Source: Cellulosimicrobium sp. Marseille-Q4280
GTDB lineage: Bacteria > Actinomycetota > Actinomycetes > Actinomycetales > Cellulomonadaceae
DNA length: 64,000 nucleotides
NCBI RefSeq assembly: GCF_943181405.1
Contig: NZ_CALPBY010000001.1
Location: forward strand, 1 to 64,000
Reading direction: 5' to 3'
The notes beneath the pieces are model-generated. The model searched no databases. It saw only the letters and a program-made list of their open reading frames with translations, and was not told the DNA's origin. Positions 25,941-34,391 of this stretch are shown piece by piece; the stretch's first letter is position 1, and the number at the start of each line of letters is the position of its first letter. Position numbers and translations under genes: made by a program.

Positions 25941-27644
25941 TCACAGGAGCCGACGCGCCTCCGGGTGCGTCACGCGCAGCCAGCGGAAGCCGTACCCGTC
26001 GAGGCGCACCTCGGCCGTCCCGTCCGGCGCCGGCTCGACGTCGTCGTGGTCCAGCAGGTCGACGAGCCGGGCGCCCTCGGGCAGCTCGCCGAGGGAGAGC
26101 GGCACGACGGCGGGGTCCGGTGACAGGTTGTGCAGCGTGACCATCGACGCGTCCTGCCACGTCGTGCGCAGCACGAGCACCGAGGGCTCCGGCTGGTCGA
26201 GGACGACGGCGTCGCCCCACCCGAGCTCGGGGCACTCCCGGTAGCGGTGCGCGAGCAGGCGCACGAAGGTCAGGAGCGAGTCGGGGTCGCGCCGCTGGTC
26301 GGCGACGTTGACGTGCTCGGGTGCGTAGCCGTCGTCGGGCAGGGGCGCGGCGAGACGTCGCGCGGGAGCGCGCGAGAATCCGCCGTTGTCCTGCGACGTC
26401 CACTGCATGGGGGTGCGCACGGCGAGACGGCCCGGCACGGCGAGGTTCTCGCCCATCCCGATCTCCTCGCCGTAGAACAGCACGGGCGTCCCGGGGAGCG
26501 CGAAGAGCAGCGAGTAGACCATCCGCAGCCGCCGCGGGTCCCCGCCCAGCATGGGCGGCAGCCGACGACGCAGCCCTCGCCCGTAGAGCTGCATGTCCTC
26601 CTCGGGGCCGAACGCCGCGAAGACCTCCTGGCGCTCGTCCTCGCTGAGCTTGTCGAGGGTGAGCTCGTCGTGGTTGCGCACGAACGTCGCCCACTGGGTG
26701 TCGTGCGGGATGGGCGGTCGTGCCCGCAGCGACGCGGCGAGCGGGCCGGCGTCGTGGCGCGCGAAGGCCAGGTACATGGCCTGCATGGCGTTGAAGTCGA
26801 ACTGCATCGTCAGCTCGGAGCTCGTCGTGCCGCCGGGGTCGCCGTCCGCCGGGTTCCCGTCGCCGAAGAAGCGCGCCTGGTCCGGGTAGGGCAGGTTGAC
26901 CTCGCCCATGAGGATCGCGTCGCCGGAGCGGCGGCCGAGGAACGCGCGCAGCACGCGGAGCATGTCGTGCGGGTCGTCGATCTCGTCGTCGGGGTTCGCG
27001 GCCGCGTCGGTCAGGGCGAACGGGACGGCGTCGACGCGGAAGCCCGAGATCCCCAGCTCGAGCCAGAAGCCGATCGTCTTGGCGATGGCGTCGCGGACCT
27101 TCGGGTTCGCCGTGTTGAGGTCCGGCTGGTGCCGGTAGAACCGGTGCCGGTACCACTCGCCGGTCTTCTCCTCGAGGGTCCAGATGCCGTCCTCCTGGTC
27201 GGGGAAGACGACCTGGTCCTTCGTGGACGGCGGCTCCTCGGCGCGCCACACGTAGAAGTCGCGGAACGGGTCGTCGGTCGAGCGGCGCGCGCTGCGGAAC
27301 CAGGGGTGGCGGTCCGACGTGTGGTTGATGACGAGGTCGACGATGACGCGGATGCCGCGGTCCCGCGCGGTGCGGACCAGCTCGACGACGTCGCCCATGT
27401 CGCCCAGGCGCGGGTCGACGCCGAGGAAGTCGGTGATGTCGTAGCCGTCGTCGCGCTCTGCGGTCGGGTAGAACGGCATGAGCCACAGGCACGTCACGCC
27501 GAGGTCGGCGAGGTGGTCGATGCGCTGCACGAGGCCGGGGAAGTCCCCGATGCCGTCGTCGTTCCAGTCCATGAACGTCTCGACGTCGAGGCAGTAGACG
27601 ACGGCGTTCTTCCACCACAGGTCGCCGGTGTCGCGGATGTTCAT
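25941..27644 (-). CDS. GH13 alpha-amylase family enzyme (trehalose synthase-like)
   Basis: 567 residues. The catalytic residues of family GH13 are all present: nucleophile Asp205 (GFRVDAVPF), acid/base Glu248 (LMGEVNLPY) and transition-state Asp326 (RNHDELT), with DLVINHTSDRHPWF (about 103-117) as region I. The opening WWKNAVVYCLDVETFMDWNDDGIGDF... and overall length resemble trehalose synthase/maltosyl-type enzymes. The Cys-Leu-Asp in place of the usual YQ-x-x-RSF suggests a divergent subgroup. There is no signal peptide. Its ATG overlaps the stop of the flavin-type oxidoreductase gene (ATGA), so the two are coupled. The substrate is probably an alpha-glucan, trehalose or maltose. Confidence 0.88.
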   Translation of the reverse strand: MNIRDTGDLWWKNAVVYCLDVETFMDWNDDGIGDFPGLVQRIDHLADLGVTCLWLMPFYPTAERDDGYDITDFLGVDPRLGDMGDVVELVRTARDRGIRVIVDLVINHTSDRHPWFRSARRSTDDPFRDFYVWRAEEPPSTKDQVVFPDQEDGIWTLEEKTGEWYRHRFYRHQPDLNTANPKVRDAIAKTIGFWLELGISGFRVDAVPFALTDAAANPDDEIDDPHDMLRVLRAFLGRRSGDAILMGEVNLPYPDQARFFGDGNPADGDPGGTTSSELTMQFDFNAMQAMYLAFARHDAGPLAASLRARPPIPHDTQWATFVRNHDELTLDKLSEDERQEVFAAFGPEEDMQLYGRGLRRRLPPMLGGDPRRLRMVYSLLFALPGTPVLFYGEEIGMGENLAVPGRLAVRTPMQWTSQDNGGFSRAPARRLAAPLPDDGYAPEHVNVADQRRDPDSLLTFVRLLAHRYRECPELGWGDAVVLDQPEPSVLVLRTTWQDASMVTLHNLSPDPAVVPLSLGELPEGARLVDLLDHDDVEPAPDGTAEVRLDGYGFRWLRVTHPEARRLL

Positions 27645-28633
27645 GCGGCACCTCCGGCCGTCGTCGAGGCGGCGGCCTCGCGGATCCGGGGCAGCAGCAC
27701 CTCGCCTGCGGCGTCGAGGAACGCGTCCTGCTCCTGGCCGACGTGGTGCAGGTAGACCGCGTCGAAACCGCACGCGGTCATCTCGGCGACGCGGTCGGCG
27801 AGGCGCTGGGCGTCGTGCTCCACGAGGACGGTCCCGCGGACCTCCTCGGGCCGCACGAGGTCCGCGACGGCGTCGAACTGCTCGGGCGTCTCGAGGTGCC
27901 AGTTGACGCTCGGCGGCAGGAGGTTCGAGCGCCACTGGTCGTGCGCGACGGCGAACGCGGCCTCGTCGTCCTCGCCCCACGCGACGTGCACCTGCAGGGC
28001 CAGCTCGCCGCGGCCACCGGCGTCGCGGTACTCGCCGACGACGCGGCGCAGCGACTCCACGGGCTGGTTCACGGTGACGAGGCCGTCGGCCCAGTCGGCG
28101 TGGCGGCGCGCGGTCCGCGGAGTGACCGCCGCGCCGACGAGCCGCGGGGCGACGTCGGGCAGCGACCACACGCGCGCCCGGTCCACGGTGACGTGCCCGT
28201 GGTGCGTGACCTCCTCGCCCGCGAGCAGCGCCCGCATGACGTCGGCGCACTCGCGCAGCCGCTCGTCGCGCTCCGCCTTCGTGGGCCAGCGGTCGCCCGT
28301 GACGTGCTCGTTCATGGCCTCGCCGGAGCCCAGCGCGGCCCAGAACCGGCCGGGGAACATGGAGCCGAGGGTCGCGATCGCCTGCGCGAGGATCACCGGG
28401 TGATAGCGCTGGCCCGGTGCGGTGACGACGCCGAACGGCAGGTCGGTCGTCGCGAGCGCGGCGCCGAGCCACGACCACGCGAAGCCGGACTCGCCCTGCC
28501 GCTCGCTCCACGGCGCGAGGTGGTCGGAGCACATCGCCGCGTCGAAGCCCACGTCCTGCGCACGCCGGGCGGCGGCGAGGAGGGGGCCGGGCGGGATCTG
28601 CTCGTGGGAGGAGTGGAATCCGAGGGTGACCAT
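27641..28633 (-). CDS. LLM-class (luciferase-like) flavin-type oxidoreductase
   Basis: 330 residues. The luciferase-like TIM-barrel family is recognised from TLGFHSSHEQIPPG, AMCSDHLAPWSERQGESGFAWSW... and GSGEAMNEHVTGDRWP. It resembles the TIGR03885 group of predicted non-F420 flavin oxidoreductases. The reaction is unknown. The last gene of the unit, a GH13 enzyme, overlaps it by ATGA; this pairing looks deliberate and may link sugar-polymer chemistry to a redox step (inference). It is divergent from the VanZ gene. Confidence 0.87.
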   Translation of the reverse strand: MVTLGFHSSHEQIPPGPLLAAARRAQDVGFDAAMCSDHLAPWSERQGESGFAWSWLGAALATTDLPFGVVTAPGQRYHPVILAQAIATLGSMFPGRFWAALGSGEAMNEHVTGDRWPTKAERDERLRECADVMRALLAGEEVTHHGHVTVDRARVWSLPDVAPRLVGAAVTPRTARRHADWADGLVTVNQPVESLRRVVGEYRDAGGRGELALQVHVAWGEDDEAAFAVAHDQWRSNLLPPSVNWHLETPEQFDAVADLVRPEEVRGTVLVEHDAQRLADRVAEMTACGFDAVYLHHVGQEQDAFLDAAGEVLLPRIREAAASTTAGGAA

Positions 28634-28752
28634 GGCGCCCAGTGAACCCAGAGTCGCGCCGGCCCGCGCGTCGAGGGCGGTTTCGGTGGAGGGCGCGTGG
28701 TGGTCCGGCGCACGGAGGAGCCCCGCGCCGCCCGGTTCCCTACGCTGTGGCG

Positions 28753-29211
28753 GTGCGCCTGCTGACCTGGACGTTCGTCGCCTACCTCGCCGCCGTCGGG
28801 GTCGTCACGCTGTGGCCGTCGCCGCAGTCCACCGCGGCGCCCGGCTGGGCGACGGCGACCCTGGACGCGCTGCACGGCCTGGGCGTCCCCATGACGCTCC
28901 CGGTGCTCGAGGCGTCCGCGAACGTCGTGATGTTCCTGCCGTTCGGGGTGCTCGGGCTGCCGCTGCTGCGCGCTGCGGTCGCGCGCCGCGGGCGCCGGGA
29001 ACCGGGCGTGGGGCGTGCCGTCGCGGTCGTGACCCTCGGGGCCGCCGCGCTGTCCACCGCGATCGAGCTGACGCAGAACCTCCTGCCCGGTCGGGTGCCC
29101 ACGGTGCAGGACGTCGTGCTCAACACCGCGGGGGCGCTGCTCGGCGCGCTCACGGTCGCGGTCGTGCTGGCTCTTCTCGGTCGACGAGGCCCAGTGCGGT
29201 CGACGGCGTAG
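28753..29211 (+). CDS. VanZ-family membrane protein
   Basis: 152 residues from GTG (VRLLTW); a GTG two codons earlier is possible. It has four membrane helices with the VanZ-like features ANVVMFLPFGVLGLPLLR, STAIELTQNLLPGRVPTVQDVVLNTAGALLG. VanZ of enterococci gives low-level teicoplanin resistance, but most VanZ-like proteins have no known role. The last 62 bp overlap the end of the convergent AraC-type gene, which is a long antisense overlap. Confidence 0.87.
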   Translation: MRLLTWTFVAYLAAVGVVTLWPSPQSTAAPGWATATLDALHGLGVPMTLPVLEASANVVMFLPFGVLGLPLLRAAVARRGRREPGVGRAVAVVTLGAAALSTAIELTQNLLPGRVPTVQDVVLNTAGALLGALTVAVVLALLGRRGPVRSTA

Positions 29212-30010
29212 GTCGGCGCGCGGCGGCGAGGGCGCTCGGCGTCTCCCCCGAGTACCGGACGACGTCGTGCGTGAGGTGGCTCTGGTCGGCGTACCCGTGG
29301 CGGGCGGCGATCTCGGCCAGCGGGAGCACGCCGAGGTCGGCGGAGGCGTGCTCGAAGCGGACGACGCCCGCCGCCCGCTTGGGCGTGAGGCCGACGTTCT
29401 CCGCGAACACCGTCGCGACGTGCCGGTGGCTCCAGCCCGTCTGGTCGACGAGGTCCGCGATGCGGGCCTGCCCGCCGCTCGCCCGGATCTGCCGCCACAT
29501 CCACGCGACCCACGGCGGGACCACGCCCGCGCTGCGCGCCGCGTGCCGGGTGAGCGCGGCCTCGACGAGCGTGAACCGCTGCTCCCAGCTCGCCGCGGAC
29601 GCGACGCGGTCGGCGAGGTCGTCGCCCAGGCCGGGGACGACGTCGTCCACCGCGACGACCCGACGGGCCACCTCTGCGCCGGGGACACCGAGGACGCGGC
29701 GGACGCCGAGCGGGGTGAGGTACACCTGCAGGCAGTCCATCGTCCCGGCGAACCGGGTCGTCGCGTGGCCACCCGACAGGCCGGCGACGAACGAGCGGTA
29801 GGAGCGGCCCGCCCCCGCCCCGTCCGCGAGGTCGACGACCTCGAGCGCGCCGTCGAAGGTGAGGACGAGCGGGAGCAGCGTCCCGGCCGGCTGACGACGC
29901 ATGACGGCGCCGGGGGCGCTCTCCGACAGCCCGACCATGCCGGCGACCAGCCCGGCGAGGCCCGGCCCCGGGCGGTGCCGGACGAGCGAGACGCGGTGGC
30001 CGTCGTCCAT
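29150..30010 (-). CDS. AraC-family transcriptional regulator
   Basis: 286 residues from ATG (MDDGHRVS); an upstream GTG would add 16 residues. The N-terminal half is a cupin-like sensor region (about 1-140). The C-terminal AraC HTH pair is seen as ARIADLVDQTGWSHRHVATVFAENVGLTPKR and LAEIAARHGYADQSHLTHDVVRYSGETPSAL. It is divergent from the RibD-C/DHFR-like gene with 93 bp between starts, so it probably controls that gene. It overlaps the VanZ gene tail by 62 bp. Confidence 0.9.
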   Translation of the reverse strand: MDDGHRVSLVRHRPGPGLAGLVAGMVGLSESAPGAVMRRQPAGTLLPLVLTFDGALEVVDLADGAGAGRSYRSFVAGLSGGHATTRFAGTMDCLQVYLTPLGVRRVLGVPGAEVARRVVAVDDVVPGLGDDLADRVASAASWEQRFTLVEAALTRHAARSAGVVPPWVAWMWRQIRASGGQARIADLVDQTGWSHRHVATVFAENVGLTPKRAAGVVRFEHASADLGVLPLAEIAARHGYADQSHLTHDVVRYSGETPSALAAARRPTPSTALGLVDREEPARPRP

Positions 30011-30103
30011 GACGGCAGTATGGCGCGCAGCGCGGCCGGTCCGGTACCGCCAGGTCACCTTTCTTCAAGCCGGCGCCGGGTCGCAGACACCAGCATCGAC
30101 GTC

Positions 30104-30709
30104 ATGAGACGACTGGTGATCATCGAGTTCCTGACCGTCGACGGCGTGATGCAAGGCCTCGGCTCGCCCGAGGAGGACACGGACGGCGGCTTCGCCCACG
30201 GCGGCTGGGGCGCGCCCTACGCGGCAGCGGTCCACGAGGCCGTCGCCGCGGACGGGTTCGGCCGGACGACCGGCTATCTCCTCGGCCGGCGCACCTACGA
30301 GAAGATGGCGGCGTACTGGCCCCAAGCACCCGCTGACGACCCGATGGCGCGGCACCTGAACGAGACGCCCAAGCACGTGGCGACACGGACCCTCACCGAC
30401 CTCGGCTGGGAGGGCGCGCACGTCCTCGACGGCGAGCTGGAGGCAGCCGTACCGCGGCTCAAGACGGCAGGCGACGGCGACCTCGCCGTCCTGGGGAGCG
30501 GCGACCTGGCCCACCAGCTGATGGTGCGGGGTCTCGTCGACGAGCTCCGCCTCTTCGTCCACCCGGTGCTGCTCGGCACCGGCAAGCGGCTGTTCCGGGA
30601 GCTCCCCGTGCCACGGCCCCTCCGGCTCACGGCGTGCTCCACCACCAGCCTCGGCACGCTGGCGCTGTCGTACGACGTGCTCGGCCCCGGCACCGCGACG
30701 CCGTCCTAG
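30104..30709 (+). CDS. RibD C-terminal/DHFR-like domain protein
   Basis: 201 residues from ATG (MRRLVIIEF). The fold resembles the reductase domain of RibD and dihydrofolate reductase: FLTVDGVMQG, then GYLLGRRTYEKMAAYWP, LGSGDLAHQLMVRGLVDELRLFVHPVLLGTGKRLF. Proteins of this class bind NADPH, but the physiological reaction is usually unknown. The divergent AraC gene probably regulates it. It ends six bases before the convergent YchJ gene. Confidence 0.88.
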   Translation: MRRLVIIEFLTVDGVMQGLGSPEEDTDGGFAHGGWGAPYAAAVHEAVAADGFGRTTGYLLGRRTYEKMAAYWPQAPADDPMARHLNETPKHVATRTLTDLGWEGAHVLDGELEAAVPRLKTAGDGDLAVLGSGDLAHQLMVRGLVDELRLFVHPVLLGTGKRLFRELPVPRPLRLTACSTTSLGTLALSYDVLGPGTATPS

Positions 30710-30715
30710 CGGTAC

Positions 30716-31171
30716 CTAGCGCAGATCGCCGTTGACGTACGTCCAGCGCCCGTCCTCCCGGACGAACCGGCTCTCCTCGTGCAGCCGGCCACGCGTCGCG
30801 GGGCCGCCGGTGCGCGAGCGGTGGTGGGCGACGAACTCGACGACTCCCGTCGCGTCGAACGGCCCGCCGGCCTCGACCCGCACGACGTCGAGGCGCCGCC
30901 ACTCGAGGTCGTCGTCGAGCTCGAGCGTCGTGGGCCGGGTGGACGGGTGCCAGGTCGCGAGGAGGTAGTCGGCGTCGCCGACCGCGAACGCGCTGTAGCG
31001 CGAGCGCATGAGCGCCTCGGCAGTCGGCGCGTACGGGCCTGTCGTGTCGCCGACCGGCTCGGTGCGGAGGGCCGCGTGGTACCGGCCGCAGCACGCGCCG
31101 TAGGCGTCGCCGGACAGGCACGGGCACCGCGCGTCGTCGGGCACGGCCCGCCTGCCGGGGGACACGTTCAC
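30716..31171 (-). CDS. YchJ-family (UPF0225) SEC-C motif protein
   Basis: 151 residues from GTG, fixed by the GTGA overlap with the marR-type gene. An N-terminal SEC-C zinc motif CPCLSGDAYGACCGRYH lies near residues 14-30, followed by the YchJ/NTF2-like domain (SRYSAFAVGDADYLLATWHPSTRP...HHRSRTG... HEESRFVREDGRWTYV). The molecular role is not known. Translational coupling to the MarR regulator places it under the same redox-type control suggested below. Confidence 0.9.
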   Translation of the reverse strand: MNVSPGRRAVPDDARCPCLSGDAYGACCGRYHAALRTEPVGDTTGPYAPTAEALMRSRYSAFAVGDADYLLATWHPSTRPTTLELDDDLEWRRLDVVRVEAGGPFDATGVVEFVAHHRSRTGGPATRGRLHEESRFVREDGRWTYVNGDLR

Positions 31172-31680
31172 GACGCCGCCCCCGTGGGTGCCGCTCGGCG
31201 TGCGGCGGGCGCGCCGGGCCGGCCGGAGCGCTCGACCGCGTCGACGACGCGGTGGGCGACGTCCTCGAGCCGCGCGAGCCCGTCGGGACCCAGCGGCTCG
31301 AACAGGACCTCGCGCAGCAGCTCGGTGTGACCGCGGACCGCCCGGAGCAGTGCACGGCGTCCGGGGTTGCTCAGCACGATCCAGGTCCCGCGTGCGTCGT
31401 CGACGCACTCGGTCCGCTCGAGCAGCCCGCGCTCGGCCATCCGGCGGGACAGGTGGGAGACGCGGCTGCGCTCCCAGTCGAGCGCGGCAGCGAGCTCGCC
31501 CGTGCGCAGCGCGCGGTCGTCGGCGGCGTGCAGCACCGACAGCACCTGGAACTCCGCCGGCGACAGGTCGCCGTCCGTGCGCATGGCGGCCTCGAGCACC
31601 CGGTCGAGCGAGCGTCGCATCGTGAGGTAGGCGTCCCACGCGTCCCGCTCGGCGTCGTCGAGGATCGGGTGTCCCGTCAT
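31168..31680 (-). CDS. MarR-family transcriptional regulator
   Basis: 170 residues from ATG (MTGHPILDD), with AGGAT upstream; an upstream start would run into the operator region. The winged helix is seen in LSPAEFQVLSVLHAADDRALRTGELAAALDWERSRVSHLSRRMAERGLLER, followed by the wing VDDARGTWIVLSNPGRRAL. It is divergent from a flavin reductase gene, and the 98-bp gap holds three copies of an inverted repeat, so it almost surely represses itself and that gene. The YchJ-type gene is coupled downstream. The ligand is unknown; quinones, oxidants or phenolics are usual for this family. Confidence 0.92.
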   Translation of the reverse strand: MTGHPILDDAERDAWDAYLTMRRSLDRVLEAAMRTDGDLSPAEFQVLSVLHAADDRALRTGELAAALDWERSRVSHLSRRMAERGLLERTECVDDARGTWIVLSNPGRRALLRAVRGHTELLREVLFEPLGPDGLARLEDVAHRVVDAVERSGRPGAPAARRAAPTGAAS

Positions 31681-31703
31681 GCGGATGATCCTACCGTCGA
31701 TGC

Positions 31704-31762
31704 GTGACACGTCACCGAGGACGCGTTACGGTGACACATCACCAATTTCGGTGACACGTCAC
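31704..31762. promoter_or_regulatory. Three MarR-type operator boxes
   Basis: GTGACACGTCAC (31704-31715), GTGACACATCAC (31731-31742) and GTGACACGTCAC (31751-31762) share GTGAC arms with GTCAC or ATCAC partners around a two-base spacer. They lie 24 bp upstream of the marR start and 17 bp upstream of the flavin reductase start, spaced 27 and 20 bp. This is the arrangement expected for autoregulation and control of the divergent gene. Confidence 0.8.
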
Positions 31763-31778
31763 TTTCCCTGGAGGAACC

Positions 31779-32369
31779 ATGACCTCGACCCCGCGCATCG
31801 CGATCCTCGTCGGGAGCACGCGCACCGGCCGCAACAGTGCAGGCGTCGCGCACTGGGTGCTCGACCGGGCCGCGCAGCGGTCCGACGCGACCTTCGAGGT
31901 CGTCGACCTCGCCGACCACCCGCTCCCGCACCTCGACGAGGCGCTCCCGCCGCGGATGCAGCAGTACGAGAACCCGCTCGCGTGGGAGTGGTCGCGCGTG
32001 ATCGACGGCTTCGACGGGTACGTCGTCGTGACCCCCGAGTACAACCACGCGCCGGCCGCCGTGCTGAAGAACGCGATGGACTGGCTCTACCACGAGTGGG
32101 CGGACAAGGCCGTGGGCTTCGTCGGCTACGGGGTCCAGGGCGGGTCGCGGGCCGTCGAGCAGCTGCGGCTCGTCGCGGGCGAGCTCCAGCTCGCGGACGT
32201 ACGCACGCAGGTCGGCCTGTCGCTCTACGACGACTTCGAGGAGTACGCCCGGCTGGCGCCGCGCGCGCGGCACGAGGGGGACCTCGACGCCATGCTCGAC
32301 GAGCTCGTCGCGTGGAGCGTCGCGCTCGCGACCGTGCGGGAGCGCAGGGCGGCCGTCGCCGCGGCGTGA
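31779..32369 (+). CDS. NAD(P)H-dependent FMN reductase (flavodoxin fold)
   Basis: 196 residues with CTGGAGG upstream. The FMN-binding loop is VGSTRTGRNSAGVAHW near the N-terminus, and VVVTPEYNHAPAAVLKNAMDWL is the family's central signature. It reduces FMN, quinones, azo compounds or chromate in known members; the substrate here is unknown. It is cytoplasmic. Three MarR boxes lie immediately upstream, so the divergent MarR protein is its likely repressor. A double hairpin follows. Confidence 0.93.
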   Translation: MTSTPRIAILVGSTRTGRNSAGVAHWVLDRAAQRSDATFEVVDLADHPLPHLDEALPPRMQQYENPLAWEWSRVIDGFDGYVVVTPEYNHAPAAVLKNAMDWLYHEWADKAVGFVGYGVQGGSRAVEQLRLVAGELQLADVRTQVGLSLYDDFEEYARLAPRARHEGDLDAMLDELVAWSVALATVRERRAAVAAA

Positions 32370-32412
32370 CCCACCGGTGCGCGGGAACCTGCGACCCGCA
32401 CGGGACCCCGCG

Positions 32413-32486
32413 CGACGGCGCCCGCCCACCGGAGGGTGAGCGGGCGCCGTCGGGCCTGCTGGTCGCCCGGGGTCACGACCCGGGCG
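32413..32486. terminator. Double hairpin between convergent genes
   Basis: The first hairpin pairs CGACGGCGCCCGC (32413-32425) with GCGGGCGCCGTCG (32440-32452) over 13 perfect bp, with four more pairs inside. The second pairs CGCCCGGG (32464-32471) with CCCGGGCG (32479-32486). Together they separate the flavin reductase gene (+) from the LVIVD gene (-). Confidence 0.88.
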
Positions 32487-32495
32487 GGACGTGGG

Positions 32496-34280
32496 TCAGT
32501 CCTGCGGGTCCCACGGACCCCAGCGGTCGCCGGGCTCCTGGTTCCGCGTCCACCACTTGGCGGTGTACTCGGTGCCCTCGTGCGTCACGGTGTCGCCCTT
32601 GACGTACACGCGCGTCGGCTTCCACGCGCCGACGCCCGCGGAGTCGACGCCCGCGATCTCCTCCCACGGACCCCACGGGTCGCCCGGCGTCTGGCCCTTG
32701 GTCCACCACTGGGCCTTCCAGACGGCGCCCCCGTACGTGACGACCGCGCCGCCCTGGTACGCGGTGCCCTTGGCCCAGGCCGCCGGCTCCTCGTACGTCG
32801 GCTGGGCCTGCGGGTTGAGCTCGTCCGTCAGGACGGACTTCGCGGCGTTGGTGATCGGGTCGTCGAGCAGCAGGACGTCGAGGCCCTGCTGGATGTCGTT
32901 CGAGATGATCGCGCCGTTGTACCAGTACGCCGACCACGAGCCACCGAGGATCAGGCGCTCGGTCGACAGCGGGCCACGGTCGAACCACGCGATCTCGACG
33001 GGGTTCGCCGAGTCCGTGAAGTCCCACACCGAGATGCCGCCCTGGTACCAGGCCTGGACCATGATGTCGCGGCCCGGGACGGGGATGAGCGAGCCGTTGT
33101 GCGCGACGCAGTTCTCCGTCGGCGCCTGCTCACGGCTGATCTTGTAGTAGCTCTTGAAGACGAGCTGGCCGTCGACGATGTCGTAGATCGCGTCGGCGCC
33201 CTTCTCCGGGCCGACGGTCGCGTTGCACGTCGGTGCGCCGCCGCCGCCGAGCTCGTCGGTGAAGACGACCTTCGTGCCCTCGTTGTTGAACGTCGCCGAG
33301 TGCCAGAACGCGAAGTTCTCCGTGTCCCGGACCACCTCCGTCACGACGGGGTGCGCGCGGTCGGTGATGTCCATGAGGACGCCGTCGCCCATGCACGCGC
33401 CCGCCGCGATGTCCTTCGACGGGTACGTCGTGATGTCGTGGCAGCCCGACGTCGTGCTCGAGCCGTTGCCACCGGGGTTGCCCCCGTCCGGGAAGAGGAC
33501 GGGCGTCGACACCACGGCCGACGACGCCGGGTCGTCGAGCGGGACCTGCACGACCGAGATGAGGTCGTGCGGCGGCTGGCAGTCGGGGAACGACGCGCTC
33601 GGGCTGTACGACGAGACGTAGACGAAGAGGTCCTCGCCGTCCTTGCTCGGCGCGAGCGAGTGCGTGTGGGAGCCGCACTGCGTCTCGACCGACGCGACGT
33701 ACTGCGGCGACGTCGGCTCGGAGATGTCGAAGACCTTGATGCCCTCCCACGACTCCTTGACCGTGGCGCTCTGCGCGACGTTGTCGCACGAGTCGTTGCT
33801 GCGCGACGAGTCCGTGCTGAGCACGAGGAGGTCGCCGTGGACGGAGATGTCGTTCTGCGAGCCCGAGCAGACGACCTGCGCCACCTGTTCCGGGTTCCGC
33901 GGGTCCGCGACGTCGTAGACCGTGAAGCCGCCGTAGTTGCCGGCGAACGCGTACCGTCCCTGGAACGCGAGGTCGGAGCTGTACTGGCCCTCGGGGGCGA
34001 ACGCGCCGTTCTTCGGGATGTTCGCGACGTGGGTCAGGTTGGGGCTGCCGGCGACCTCTCCCGGTGCCAGGACGTCTGCGGCCTGGGCGAGAGGGGCGAG
34101 GCGCTGGGCGGGCAGCTCTGCGGTGGACTGCTCGACGATCTCCGCGACGGCCTCGGGCGAGCCGTCGGACGGCTCGGCGAGGGCTGGTGCGGCGACCGCG
34201 AGGGAGGAGACGGCGAGTCCTGCGGCGAGTGCTGAGGCGACGATGCCCCGGCGTCGTTGCCTGTGCGTCGGTTGATGCAC
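32496..34280 (-). CDS. Secreted LVIVD-repeat propeller with two chitin-binding (CBM5/12) modules
   Basis: 594 residues from GTG, with AAGGAGG upstream. A signal peptide (RRR, hydrophobic core, cleavage after APALA near residue 34) sends it out. LVIVD-type propeller repeats follow: GRYAFAGNYGGFTVYDVADPRNPEQV, then GIKVFDISEPTSPQYVASV, VLMDITDRAHPVVTEV and GISVWDFTDSANPVEIAWF. The last about 95 residues are two CBM5/12 modules, each with W...Y..G..V.y.G..wka.WWT.g..PG...GPW. It therefore probably binds chitin or a similar polymer; no catalytic site is evident. It is divergent from a DUF305 lipoprotein and may share its promoter region. Confidence 0.88.
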   Translation of the reverse strand: MHQPTHRQRRRGIVASALAAGLAVSSLAVAAPALAEPSDGSPEAVAEIVEQSTAELPAQRLAPLAQAADVLAPGEVAGSPNLTHVANIPKNGAFAPEGQYSSDLAFQGRYAFAGNYGGFTVYDVADPRNPEQVAQVVCSGSQNDISVHGDLLVLSTDSSRSNDSCDNVAQSATVKESWEGIKVFDISEPTSPQYVASVETQCGSHTHSLAPSKDGEDLFVYVSSYSPSASFPDCQPPHDLISVVQVPLDDPASSAVVSTPVLFPDGGNPGGNGSSTTSGCHDITTYPSKDIAAGACMGDGVLMDITDRAHPVVTEVVRDTENFAFWHSATFNNEGTKVVFTDELGGGGAPTCNATVGPEKGADAIYDIVDGQLVFKSYYKISREQAPTENCVAHNGSLIPVPGRDIMVQAWYQGGISVWDFTDSANPVEIAWFDRGPLSTERLILGGSWSAYWYNGAIISNDIQQGLDVLLLDDPITNAAKSVLTDELNPQAQPTYEEPAAWAKGTAYQGGAVVTYGGAVWKAQWWTKGQTPGDPWGPWEEIAGVDSAGVGAWKPTRVYVKGDTVTHEGTEYTAKWWTRNQEPGDRWGPWDPQD

Positions 34281-34391
34281 GGGGGAAACACCTCCTTGGT
34301 AGGGTTCTGCGAATTCTGACGGGCAATTCGAGGCTCGGCTACCCAAACCGGACACTTTCTGGCGAAGTTTTACACGGAGGGAACGGGCGGC
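34281..34391. promoter_or_regulatory. Divergent promoter region with CGAATT inverted repeat
   Basis: The 111-bp gap between the LVIVD and DUF305 genes is much richer in A and T than its surroundings. It contains CGAATT-N9-AATTCG (34310-34330), an inverted repeat suited to a dimeric regulator. Clear -10/-35 boxes cannot be fixed. Confidence 0.45.
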
